Shown here piece after piece: positions 7,134 to 15,878 of a stretch of 21,450 nucleotides of DNA. The position numbers and the translations under genes are program-made. Origin of the DNA: Verrucomicrobia bacterium UBA6775 (GTDB lineage Bacteria > Verrucomicrobiota > Verrucomicrobiia > Limisphaerales > UBA1096); NCBI GenBank assembly GCA_002453165.1, contig DKGH01000040.1, positions 1 through 21,450 on the forward strand. The letters are read 5' to 3'. The notes under the pieces are model-generated. The model made no database searches. It was given only the letters and a program-made list of their open reading frames with translations, and was not told where the DNA came from. The first letter of the stretch is position 1, and each line of letters opens with the position of its first letter.

Positions 7134-10100
7134 ATGCGCCGACCGACTCCATCGCTGCAGTGTGTTGGCGTCTGGCTTCTGCTTGTCGCAGTCCTGCCCG
7201 CAACGGCCGGGGTGCGGATAAACGAGATTCACTATCGGCCAAAAAACGAATCAACCGAGGAGGAGTTTATCGAGTTGTGGAACCACGGCGAAAAAACAGT
7301 CTCCCTCGCGGGTTGGCGGCTGGATCGCGGGGTAGATTTTTCGTTCACAAACCAAGTGCTGCCGCCGGACACCGGCCTCGTCATCGCCGCGAACCCTAGG
7401 CGACTCGCAGGGCAACATCCGAATTTGAAAAAGATTGCCGGCCCTTGGAACGGGCGACTGGGCAACAACGGCGAATTGATTCGCCTGATCGATGCCTCCG
7501 GCAAAACGGTGGACAAGGTCCGGTACGCCACCGAGGGCAATTGGTCGCGCCGGGTACGCGGCCCGCTTCAGGAGGGTCATCGAGGCTGGGTTTGGCATAG
7601 CAGGCACGATGCCGGAGGGCGCTCGCTGGAGTTGCGCCAACCCGATCTGCCATCCGGCCACGGTCAAAACTGGGCAACCAGCCAAACCGACGGCGGCACG
7701 CCGGGCATAAAAAACTCGGTACACACCGATGACCTCCCGCCAATGATCCTCGAGGCAGCCCACTCCCCTTCCCTGCCGACGTCGACCGAAGGAGTGACTA
7801 TTTCTGTCAGTATCGTTGACGAAAAAATCAAGGATGTGACGGCGCAACTGTACTTTCGAAACGACGGCACGGAGAAATTTGAGACTGTGGCGATGAAGCG
7901 ACAAAAACAGGATCTGTTCAAGGCGTTCATCCCGCCCCGGCCGGACAGCACAGTCGTCGAATTTTTCGTCGCGGCCCTTGACTCCAGCAAAAACAAGCGC
8001 ACTTGGCCTAACGCCGGGCCAGATTGTCCACGCGCACTTTATCAGGTTGCGGACAATCAACCGGGCCCGGGCAGGCCGGTGCATCGAATCATTCTCACGT
8101 CGAAGGAGCGCAGCGAGTTGGCTACCATCGGTAAGCTCCCGTGGTATCGAACCAGTGATGCTCAGATGAACGGTACATTCATCAACCACGAGGGCGGCAA
8201 AGTCTCGGTGCGATACAACGTCGGCGTCCGTCTCCGAGGGACGACCTCGCGCGCCGCCGAGCACAAAAGCAGGCAGGTGAATTTCCCAAACGATCAGCCA
8301 TGGCAAAACCGGACGTCAGTCAACCTGAACGCCGTCAGCCCCCACGTTCAGGAACTTGGCAGTGCATTATTTCGGCTGGCCGGCCTACCCGCGCTCCGAG
8401 CCCGCGCCGTGCGGGTGATTGAGAACAACCAGCAGCTTGGTGGGCCGTCGCAATTTCATCATTACGTGGAGTTGGATCCTCTCAATTCAGAATATATCGG
8501 CTGGCAGTTTCCCGATGATGACAATGGGAACCTGTACAAGGGCGGCGGTCATGCTGACTTGAAATTTCTCGGAGACACGGCCGCGCCCTACGCCGAACTG
8601 CACTATTACTCCAAAAGGACAAACCGATGGCTCAATGACTACACAGACCTGATCGATTTCCTACGCGCGCTTGGGCAGGCGGATAGCCCAATGCTACCAG
8701 AGTCGCTGCCGCAGCACATGAATCTCGAAAACTGGACTCGCCACCTTGCGGTGCACGATCTACTTGGGAATGAGGAGACGAGTCTAGTTACCGGCAACCG
8801 TGGCGACTACGCTCTCTATGCAGGAGTAAATGACAGTCGCTTTATTTTTATTCCTTACGACCTTGATGGTATACTTGGTGTCAACGGTGGGGAAAAAAGC
8901 CCTCTGCTAAGAGTTAGGTCAAACACTTCACTTAACCAATTACTGAAGCATCCAATAGTAGCTGCTAGCTACTGGCGGCAACTAGAAGCATTGGCTAACT
9001 CTGTATTCAAGCCAAAAAACTTTTCACTAACAGTTGATCAGTTGACCGGCGATTATCTTCCTGTTGAAGAACGCAATCGCATCAAAACATTCGCGACTGA
9101 TCGAAGAGCGTTCGCACTATCACAAATACCGAAAACCTTCTCGTTGAAAAACCTTTTACCCAAGCAAGGTGAATGGTTTATTTCGAATTCATCAGAGATC
9201 GAGTTGTCAGGCGTAGCAAATGCTTCCAATACAGCTAAAATACGAGTCAATGGACAATTCGCACAACTAAAAGGACCTTTAGCCGAATGGAATTCCAAAG
9301 TAATCCTAAATCAAGGACTGAATCAAGTGCTAATCCAAGCATACGATGATAACGGTTTAGAAACACAGAATGAATATGTCCCAATTTGGCACGGCGCCAA
9401 CCCAATTGCAAATATTCACGATTCTATCGAAAACGAAACAACATGGACTGCTAAGAAACCCCTCCTAATCACTAAGCCGTTACTTGTAAAAAAAGATGCA
9501 AAGCTAATAATCGAACCTGGCACAACTATATGCTTCTCTCCAAACGCATATTTACAAATAGCTGGACAGTTAATTGCAAATGGCGAACCTGAGAAACGAA
9601 TTCAGTTTTTGGGCTTGCCTCAGGAAGAACGCCCTTGGGGTGGAATTCGGTTTATAAACGCAACTAAACCAAATCGGCTTCAGCACATTGATTTTCATCG
9701 AACCAGCTCATCCGCTATAGCTATTACAAACTCAGTTCTAGAAATAACTAATGCTAAATGGCACCAAACCAAGACAAATATAATTAGTTTTAGAGATGCT
9801 TCTCTCAAAGTTTATAACAGTGTTTTTCCAACCTTAGAACATAGTGAGCATGTCACAGGCTTTGGAATTCTAAAAGGAGGGGAATTATTGTTTAAAGGCT
9901 GTGAATTCGGGCAAACCAGCGGTAGCAATGATGTGATGGACATCAGTGGAGGAAAAAGACCCGGGCCAATACTGGAGCTTTACGAAAGTGTTTTTCTCGG
10001 AGGTAACGACGACGGGCTTGATCTTGATGGTATGGATGCATTTGTGGATGACTGTATTTTTAGCAATTTCGACAACGCAAAACGACTTGGCTACTTTTCT

Positions 10101-11999
10101 GCCGCTATAGCAACGGGCAAACCTAAGCCTGAGGCTGGAGTCTGGCTAAATGTTCAAGCACGCGGTAATAACAAAGATATTAAACCATACCGAGTTAGGG
10201 TGAACAACAACGGCCAATTCACTGACCCTAACTTAAATCAAAGTATTTATGCTAGCAAATTAGACATCTCAGAAATCGAGGATACCCTAACAGAAAAATA
10301 CATTTCGAACTTCAATAACATAGAAAAAGTTATAGTTAAAACAGACGAATCATACATTACGGTTACCAGAAGTATTTTTCATAAAAACGACTATCATATA
10401 TTGCTAAAAGAAGACGCTAGATTATTTTCAGAAAACAATACTTTTTTAACAAGCTGGTACGGAGCTATCGCATTTGATGAACCGAGGCATGATGTCGAAC
10501 TGCCTAAAGGAGCTTTGCTTTCAGGAAATATATTTCATGATAACCCGTTAGACCTTATACATCTTAATCAAATTTGGCTGGATAACAGCTGGGTTTGGCT
10601 CCATGTATTCGACTCTATAATCAGGCCCACTCATATCTGGTTCGGCCAACGTAACATCGAAGCAAATCCACTACTAAATTATCCGCCAGGGGATGTTTCG
10701 TTAAGCCACGGTTCACCAGCGATCGGCAACGGCCCTAATGGACTTGATATGGGGGCAAAAGTCCCTGGAGGAGCCTCTATTTCCGGAGAGCCGGCTGCTT
10801 TAACCCGCGCGTCAAGTGCATTGTTGGTAATCGGTGGTCCAGGCATTACCCATTACCGATACCGTATCAACAACGGAGCCCTTAGCGACGATTATCCGGT
10901 CAGCGAACCTATCAGTATGACTGGGCTTGCACCTGGAGAATATTGCGTACAAGTCATCGGCAGAAACGCCGCCGGTCGATGGCAATATTTATCCAATGCT
11001 ACCCACTCAAAAAGATGGCGTGTAAATCCAAAACTTAGTCGAATTCAGATCAACGAATTGCTTGCTTGGCCAAATGGCGACAGCCTTGATCAGGTCGAGT
11101 TACTAAATAGCAGCGCCAATGCTACCCAGCTTGGTGGATTCAGTCTTTCAGACAATCCTGCCAAGCCACGAAAATTCGTGTTTCCCGAAAACACTTCGAT
11201 TGAATCCGACAGTTTTCTTGTTATTAAAAGCACTAATGAAGGAGGTATGGACTTCCGACTGGATAAAAACGGAGAGGGCCTTTGGTTTTATGATGCAGAA
11301 GGGAGTTTGATCGACTCAGTTGTGTTTGGTAAGCAGATCGAAGGATTATCCATTGGACGTTTTGGCCGCGATGGAAAATGGACACTTACCTATCCAACCC
11401 TTGGAAAGGAAAACCAGATAGCACCTCTTGGTCAATTTCAAGATATTCGACTTGCCGGCTGGTCTACCAATCCGCTGGTCGGTGAAAATGACCAAATAAT
11501 CATAAAAAACAGTGGGAAGCGACCTGTTAACCTGGAGGGCTTGGGAATCACTAATAAGCCAATTGGCCAACCCAACGCGTTTACTTTCCCTTCCCTATAC
11601 TTCATCGATGGCAGTGAGCAACTCATCATAAAGAGCAACCAGCTTGGCTTTAAACTAGCGTCAAGCCAAGGTGAGTTGGCTCTGAAAAATCCGGCTGGAA
11701 AATGGATCGATCACTTTGTATATGGCCCCCAACCCTATGGCCACGAAGAGATTATTCCTGAAAACACTAAGCTCAAAAAAAATACAATAATTTTAGATTT
11801 TAAAATATCCCAAGAACAATTTCAAATTATGTGGGAATCAAAGATCGGCCAAATATTCCGCATACTATCTAAACAAAAATTGTCCAAAGGTCCTTGGCAT
11901 CAAGAGGCTATTCTGGTTGCTCCTCATGGCCCAAAAACGCAGTTCAAATATAATTTGAATAACAAGATAAAATTCTTCCTTGTTGAACAGATTGATTAA
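7134..11999 (+). CDS. Giant secreted lamin-tail / CotH / beta-helix protein
   Basis: 1621 aa from ATG 7134. The frame is open further upstream, but this ATG gives a clean signal peptide (core VGVWLLLVAVLPATAG) one base after the previous stop, suggesting co-transcription. Domains in approximate order are lamin-tail 1 (26-90, RINEIHYRPKN), CotH-kinase-like (315-600, with FIPYDLDGILGV near 572-583) and an Ig-like domain (680-755). These are followed by a right-handed beta-helix (770-1195, for example KLIIEPGTTICFSPNAYLQI), a fn3/CotH-associated segment (1222-1292), lamin-tail 2 (1300-1400), lamin-tail 3 (1435-1532) and a C-terminal domain typical of verrucomicrobial exported proteins. The first conserved CotH block is weak here (HDLLGNEETSLVTGNRGD), so kinase activity is doubtful. 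From about codon 562 onward the base composition drops to roughly 35-42% GC. It is followed by a second CotH protein. Confidence 0.85.
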   Translation: MRRPTPSLQCVGVWLLLVAVLPATAGVRINEIHYRPKNESTEEEFIELWNHGEKTVSLAGWRLDRGVDFSFTNQVLPPDTGLVIAANPRRLAGQHPNLKKIAGPWNGRLGNNGELIRLIDASGKTVDKVRYATEGNWSRRVRGPLQEGHRGWVWHSRHDAGGRSLELRQPDLPSGHGQNWATSQTDGGTPGIKNSVHTDDLPPMILEAAHSPSLPTSTEGVTISVSIVDEKIKDVTAQLYFRNDGTEKFETVAMKRQKQDLFKAFIPPRPDSTVVEFFVAALDSSKNKRTWPNAGPDCPRALYQVADNQPGPGRPVHRIILTSKERSELATIGKLPWYRTSDAQMNGTFINHEGGKVSVRYNVGVRLRGTTSRAAEHKSRQVNFPNDQPWQNRTSVNLNAVSPHVQELGSALFRLAGLPALRARAVRVIENNQQLGGPSQFHHYVELDPLNSEYIGWQFPDDDNGNLYKGGGHADLKFLGDTAAPYAELHYYSKRTNRWLNDYTDLIDFLRALGQADSPMLPESLPQHMNLENWTRHLAVHDLLGNEETSLVTGNRGDYALYAGVNDSRFIFIPYDLDGILGVNGGEKSPLLRVRSNTSLNQLLKHPIVAASYWRQLEALANSVFKPKNFSLTVDQLTGDYLPVEERNRIKTFATDRRAFALSQIPKTFSLKNLLPKQGEWFISNSSEIELSGVANASNTAKIRVNGQFAQLKGPLAEWNSKVILNQGLNQVLIQAYDDNGLETQNEYVPIWHGANPIANIHDSIENETTWTAKKPLLITKPLLVKKDAKLIIEPGTTICFSPNAYLQIAGQLIANGEPEKRIQFLGLPQEERPWGGIRFINATKPNRLQHIDFHRTSSSAIAITNSVLEITNAKWHQTKTNIISFRDASLKVYNSVFPTLEHSEHVTGFGILKGGELLFKGCEFGQTSGSNDVMDISGGKRPGPILELYESVFLGGNDDGLDLDGMDAFVDDCIFSNFDNAKRLGYFSAAIATGKPKPEAGVWLNVQARGNNKDIKPYRVRVNNNGQFTDPNLNQSIYASKLDISEIEDTLTEKYISNFNNIEKVIVKTDESYITVTRSIFHKNDYHILLKEDARLFSENNTFLTSWYGAIAFDEPRHDVELPKGALLSGNIFHDNPLDLIHLNQIWLDNSWVWLHVFDSIIRPTHIWFGQRNIEANPLLNYPPGDVSLSHGSPAIGNGPNGLDMGAKVPGGASISGEPAALTRASSALLVIGGPGITHYRYRINNGALSDDYPVSEPISMTGLAPGEYCVQVIGRNAAGRWQYLSNATHSKRWRVNPKLSRIQINELLAWPNGDSLDQVELLNSSANATQLGGFSLSDNPAKPRKFVFPENTSIESDSFLVIKSTNEGGMDFRLDKNGEGLWFYDAEGSLIDSVVFGKQIEGLSIGRFGRDGKWTLTYPTLGKENQIAPLGQFQDIRLAGWSTNPLVGENDQIIIKNSGKRPVNLEGLGITNKPIGQPNAFTFPSLYFIDGSEQLIIKSNQLGFKLASSQGELALKNPAGKWIDHFVYGPQPYGHEEIIPENTKLKKNTIILDFKISQEQFQIMWESKIGQIFRILSKQKLSKGPWHQEAILVAPHGPKTQFKYNLNNKIKFFLVEQID

Positions 12000-12240
12000 A
12001 TTAGATAACCAACGATCATTTTACCGAATGATCCCGAACTTTGGAATCATCATCACGCTATTCTGGTCCGTGTTTGCTCGAACTGAAGATTTATCAATCA
12101 GTGAAATCATGCCAGTCAACCGTTCAACGCTTACCGATGAAGACGGGGATTTTTCCGACTGGATTGAGATATACAACCCAACCGATAAAGATGTTAATCT
12201 GCTTAATTACGGGCTATCGGACGAATCCGTAAATCCATTC
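8821..12240. other. Low-GC block spanning the junction of two CotH genes
   Basis: Hand counts of 60-base rows give 53-58% GC up to 8820. They then give 38% (8821-8880), 35% (9481-9540) and 40% (12181-12240), and jump back to 65% at 12241-12300. The block covers the last two-thirds of the first CotH gene, the 28-bp gap and the first 70 codons of the second. Reading frames stay open across both edges. Confidence 0.75.
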
Positions 12241-15200
12241 AAGTGGCGCTTCCCGGAACACGTGCTCGGGCCGGGAGAGCGCACGCTGGTGTTTGCTTCG
12301 GGAAAGGATCGGCGGTCGACCCGGCTCCGGCCAAAAACGATTGAGTCAGGCCTGCCATTGACTATCCCCGGGCTGTCGCTCTGGCTCGACGCAAGCGACG
12401 AAAGTTCGTTGGTCATGGATAACACAGGCGCCGTTAGACGGTGGACATCCAAAACGGAACAGCCGCCAAAACTCGCCCCAGCCAAGCACCAACCGATCAA
12501 CCCCGGCTCCGTGGCCGGTCTAAGGTTTTGGCTGGATTCCTCCGACAAAAAATTGCTGCAAATTGAAAAAGGCCGCCTAACGCGGTGGCTCGACAAAAGC
12601 GACGACTCCCGGCACGCGGAACAGTCGCGTTTTCTCTCACGGCCCAACGTTTTCGAGCTACCCAGCGGTCCGCCACTGATTGTGTTAGACGGAAAGGATG
12701 ATCACCTGCAGTTCGAACGGCTCGAAAATATCCGAAGCGTTTTTTGGGTGATAGCCGAGCACAAAAAATCATCGCTCGGCTATCGGCTGCTGCTCGGCGA
12801 TTTCGAGAAATACCATTTTGCCCGCGCGATGAACGGCTCGATGTTTCACGACTCCCGGTATTCCGTTGGCCGCGAGGGCCGAGCTTGGATCGATGGAGCC
12901 GAGGTTGATCCATTCCACACGCCATTGCCCATCGGACGGCTGGGCCTTGTGACCAGCATCAGCAACAAGCCGGGCGTAGCCTCGAACCTTGGCTCGGATC
13001 GATTTCTGCCGGGACGCAGTTGGCACGGACGCATTGCCGAGGTGCTGCTGTTTGACCGCGCACTCGACGAGACCACCCGAATCGGCATCGAGCAATACCT
13101 CGTCGACAAGTGGGGGCTCGCGGATCAGCACGGGCCTTTGACCGGCGACACCGCCAGTCAGACAAATATCGCCGGCCGGCCAGTCCGTGTGATCGATCCG
13201 CTCAGCGGCCGGCCGTTTCTCCGCTTCGACGGACTCGACGATGTACTCGTGACGCGGCGGCGGATGGCTATACAAACAGTTTTCGCCGTGGCCCGCGAGG
13301 CAGGCCACGCCACCAAGTCGCATAACGCTCTGGTGGGCGACTTTAAATTCAGCCACTTCAACCGCGGCGGCGACCGGCTGGTTTACTACCCCAAGGGCCA
13401 CTTCGCCGGGGAGGACACCGTAGTACGACTAGACGGACGGACGATCGACCCTGTCGTGACGCGCCTGCCGGAGAACCTGTTTCAACTCACCAGCACATCG
13501 CCAACCCCAATGCCGCTCAGCCTGATCGGTTCCGACCGGCTGGTGCCCGATCGAAACTGGCACGGCAACATCGGCGAACTACTGGCATTCAACCGTGAAC
13601 TGGACTCAGCAGAGATCGCAACTGTCGAGGCCTGGCTGAATGCCAAGTGGGAATTGCCGGCAATCCATTGGCACACGAATTTCAAGGTCAGTAGCGGGGA
13701 GACTATTTGGCTGACACAGCCGCTTGGCCAAGCCGCCTCGGTGGTCTGGGTGCCGCCCTGCCCTCCCGACTCGTCGCTTGGCCAAGCCCCGGGCATCCAC
13801 GGCAACTTTCATTTCGCCGATCCCACTCCCGGTCTGGCCAACACCACGCCGCACGCATTCGGATGGCTCGAGGCTCCGCGCTTAGCCAAGCCGACCGGCC
13901 GATACGCGGAGGCGCTCGACCTGGCACTCGAGGCGCCCGACAAAAACAGCACGCTGCGCTTCACTCTCGACGGCTCCGAGCCCGATGCCGGGGCAACGCT
14001 TTACGCCGGACCAATCCGCCTAACCAAGCCAACCGTGGTGCGGGCACGGGCGTTTCGCGATGGCTTCCTACCGGGGCCAATCGTGACCGGCAGTTATTTC
14101 GTCGGCGAAAAAACCGCGTTTCCCATCGCGTCGATCTCGACCGATCCCGACAACCTGTTCGACCACGACCGGGGCATCTACACCGAGGGCCGGGACTACC
14201 TCAACGGCACGCCAGAACCAGTGTACAACTTCAAGCGCGAGTGGGAACGGCCGGCCTATTTTGAGTGGTTCGAGCCCGGCGAATCGCTGGGTCTCGGGCG
14301 CAAAATCGGGCTGCGTATCCACGGTGGCTGGACGCGGCATTACTACCAGAAATCGCTCCGACTCTACGCCCGGCCGCGCTACGGCGAGGCGACCTTCCAT
14401 CATCGGTTTTTTCCCGATCTCAAATTAAGCAAGTTTCGGCGCCTCATCCTTCGAAACGCCGGCAACGGCTGGAAGACGGCGTTCATACGGGATGCAGTGG
14501 GCCAAGATTTGACCGCCCGGATGGGATTTGAGTTTCAGGCCTGGCGCCCGACAGTCGTTTATCTCAACGGTCAATTCTGGGGCATCCACAATTTGCGAGA
14601 GAGAATCGACAGCCACTATCTATCATCGCACACCGGATATCACGAATCGGAGATCGACCTACTGCAACACACAGTTAAATCCGGCGACATGAAACACTGG
14701 CAACAAGTCAACGAGATCGTCAATTTATGGAAAACACTTGAGTCTGAGGAACGCATCGCCCGGCTCGAGGCCATGGTCGATATCGACAACCTGATGGACT
14801 ACATCATTCTTGAGGTATTCCTCGACAATACCGACTGGCCACGTAACAACGTTCGTCAATGGCGGCCGCGCACTGCGGATGGGCGGTGGCGCTGGATTCC
14901 TTATGACCTCGACGGCATCCTAGGCACAGCCGGTCACAATGCCTCTTTCAACACTCTGCACCGCAGTGTCCTGCATTTACCCGGTCACTCGCCGGACTTT
15001 ATCCGTGTGCTGCAAAAGCTGCTCACCCACCCGCGTTATCGACAGCGGTTCATTCATCGCTTTGCCATGCACATGCAGGGCAACCTCAGCGCAGAACGCA
15101 TCCTCCACGCGGTGCAGGCCAAGCAAACTGCACTCGAGCCGGAGATGACACGGCACATCCTTCGCTGGCGGAAGGACGTCGATGCCATCGCACAGGGCGA

Positions 15201-15810
15201 AAAGGAAGGGAATTGGTCGCTGCCGTTGTGGGACATTTACGACTGGCACGAACAGGTGCGCAAGCTGCGCGACTTCGCCTCCAGCCGGCACGAACATGTA
15301 TGGAGTCATTTACGCAAAGCATTCCTGCTCGATAAACCTGCGATATTGACCCTCGCCGATCCGGATTCACGAATCCACTCTGCCGAGATTGAGGGGGTGC
15401 CGATAAAAAAAACCGGCGGTGTGTGGTCGGCGCGCCTGTTTACCGGCCAGCCAATGCAACTCACCATACAACCGCATGACGGCTGGGAGATCGCAGGCTG
15501 GAAAAACGACAACGCTCCGGGCCCGGATCGGCTGTTCACATTAAAAACAGACACAGCGCTCCGGCCGCAATTCGCCGAACGCAGCCAGTTTCGGATTACC
15601 TCCGTTGAGCAATCAGACGACGGAGCAATGCAGATTGTGTACGAGCAGTTAGGGACAAAAGCCCACAGAGTGGAGGTGTCCGCAAATCTCACAGACTGGA
15701 CACTCGCACAGGAACTGCCCGCTGCGCTTGGCCAAGCGGATCAAACCTTTCGCATCAAGATCGACAGCAACCGCCCGGCCTGTTTTTTTCGGATCGTCGC
15801 TTTTCCGTGA
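12028..15810 (+). CDS. Giant secreted lamin-tail / LamG-like / CotH kinase-like protein
   Basis: 1260 aa from ATG 12028, which gives a signal peptide (IPNFGIIITLFWSVFA). An in-frame TTG at 11980 would overlap the previous gene. Approximate domain order is lamin-tail (20-90), then two LamG/concanavalin-like modules (107-365 and 368-548; shared WLDASDESS/FWLDSSDKK and SWHGRIAEVLLFDRAL / NWHGNIGELLAFNREL). Next are a short lamin-tail end (551-608) and a chitobiase C-terminal-like domain (625-690, FTLDGSEPDAGATLYAGPI). A full CotH-kinase-like domain follows (695-990), with GLRIHGGWTRHYYQKSLRL, the block DNTDWPRNNVRQW and WIPYDLDGILG. An Ig-like part and a terminal domain ending FFRIVAFP close the protein. 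CotH proteins are atypical kinases that phosphorylate surface proteins; substrates here are unknown. It contains three exact palindromes. Confidence 0.86.
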   Translation: MIPNFGIIITLFWSVFARTEDLSISEIMPVNRSTLTDEDGDFSDWIEIYNPTDKDVNLLNYGLSDESVNPFKWRFPEHVLGPGERTLVFASGKDRRSTRLRPKTIESGLPLTIPGLSLWLDASDESSLVMDNTGAVRRWTSKTEQPPKLAPAKHQPINPGSVAGLRFWLDSSDKKLLQIEKGRLTRWLDKSDDSRHAEQSRFLSRPNVFELPSGPPLIVLDGKDDHLQFERLENIRSVFWVIAEHKKSSLGYRLLLGDFEKYHFARAMNGSMFHDSRYSVGREGRAWIDGAEVDPFHTPLPIGRLGLVTSISNKPGVASNLGSDRFLPGRSWHGRIAEVLLFDRALDETTRIGIEQYLVDKWGLADQHGPLTGDTASQTNIAGRPVRVIDPLSGRPFLRFDGLDDVLVTRRRMAIQTVFAVAREAGHATKSHNALVGDFKFSHFNRGGDRLVYYPKGHFAGEDTVVRLDGRTIDPVVTRLPENLFQLTSTSPTPMPLSLIGSDRLVPDRNWHGNIGELLAFNRELDSAEIATVEAWLNAKWELPAIHWHTNFKVSSGETIWLTQPLGQAASVVWVPPCPPDSSLGQAPGIHGNFHFADPTPGLANTTPHAFGWLEAPRLAKPTGRYAEALDLALEAPDKNSTLRFTLDGSEPDAGATLYAGPIRLTKPTVVRARAFRDGFLPGPIVTGSYFVGEKTAFPIASISTDPDNLFDHDRGIYTEGRDYLNGTPEPVYNFKREWERPAYFEWFEPGESLGLGRKIGLRIHGGWTRHYYQKSLRLYARPRYGEATFHHRFFPDLKLSKFRRLILRNAGNGWKTAFIRDAVGQDLTARMGFEFQAWRPTVVYLNGQFWGIHNLRERIDSHYLSSHTGYHESEIDLLQHTVKSGDMKHWQQVNEIVNLWKTLESEERIARLEAMVDIDNLMDYIILEVFLDNTDWPRNNVRQWRPRTADGRWRWIPYDLDGILGTAGHNASFNTLHRSVLHLPGHSPDFIRVLQKLLTHPRYRQRFIHRFAMHMQGNLSAERILHAVQAKQTALEPEMTRHILRWRKDVDAIAQGEKEGNWSLPLWDIYDWHEQVRKLRDFASSRHEHVWSHLRKAFLLDKPAILTLADPDSRIHSAEIEGVPIKKTGGVWSARLFTGQPMQLTIQPHDGWEIAGWKNDNAPGPDRLFTLKTDTALRPQFAERSQFRITSVEQSDDGAMQIVYEQLGTKAHRVEVSANLTDWTLAQELPAALGQADQTFRIKIDSNRPACFFRIVAFP
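13722..13733. repeat. Palindrome GCTTGGCCAAGC in the CotH gene, copy 1
   Basis: Exact 12-mer, read as PLGQAA, in the lamin-tail segment of the gene. Its centre is 54 bp from the next copy. Confidence 0.8.
13776..13787. repeat. Palindrome GCTTGGCCAAGC in the CotH gene, copy 2
   Basis: Exact 12-mer, read as SLGQAP. It falls where lamin-tail proteins commonly have an 'SYGRxPDG' type sequence. Confidence 0.8.
15726..15737. repeat. Palindrome GCTTGGCCAAGC near the 3' end of the CotH gene
   Basis: Exact 12-mer, read as ALGQAD, in the C-terminal domain 73 bp before the end of the stop codon. Confidence 0.8.
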
Positions 15811-15878
15811 TTGCGCCGATTTTTCGTTGCGCCAGAAGGATGACGGGGCTTGAATCCTGCCCGGCAACGTACCCGGCG

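Noticed and set aside
7251..8306. Antisense 351-codon frame across the first CotH gene
   Set aside because: No domain signature; it covers only the GC-rich part, where stop codons are rare on the opposite strand.
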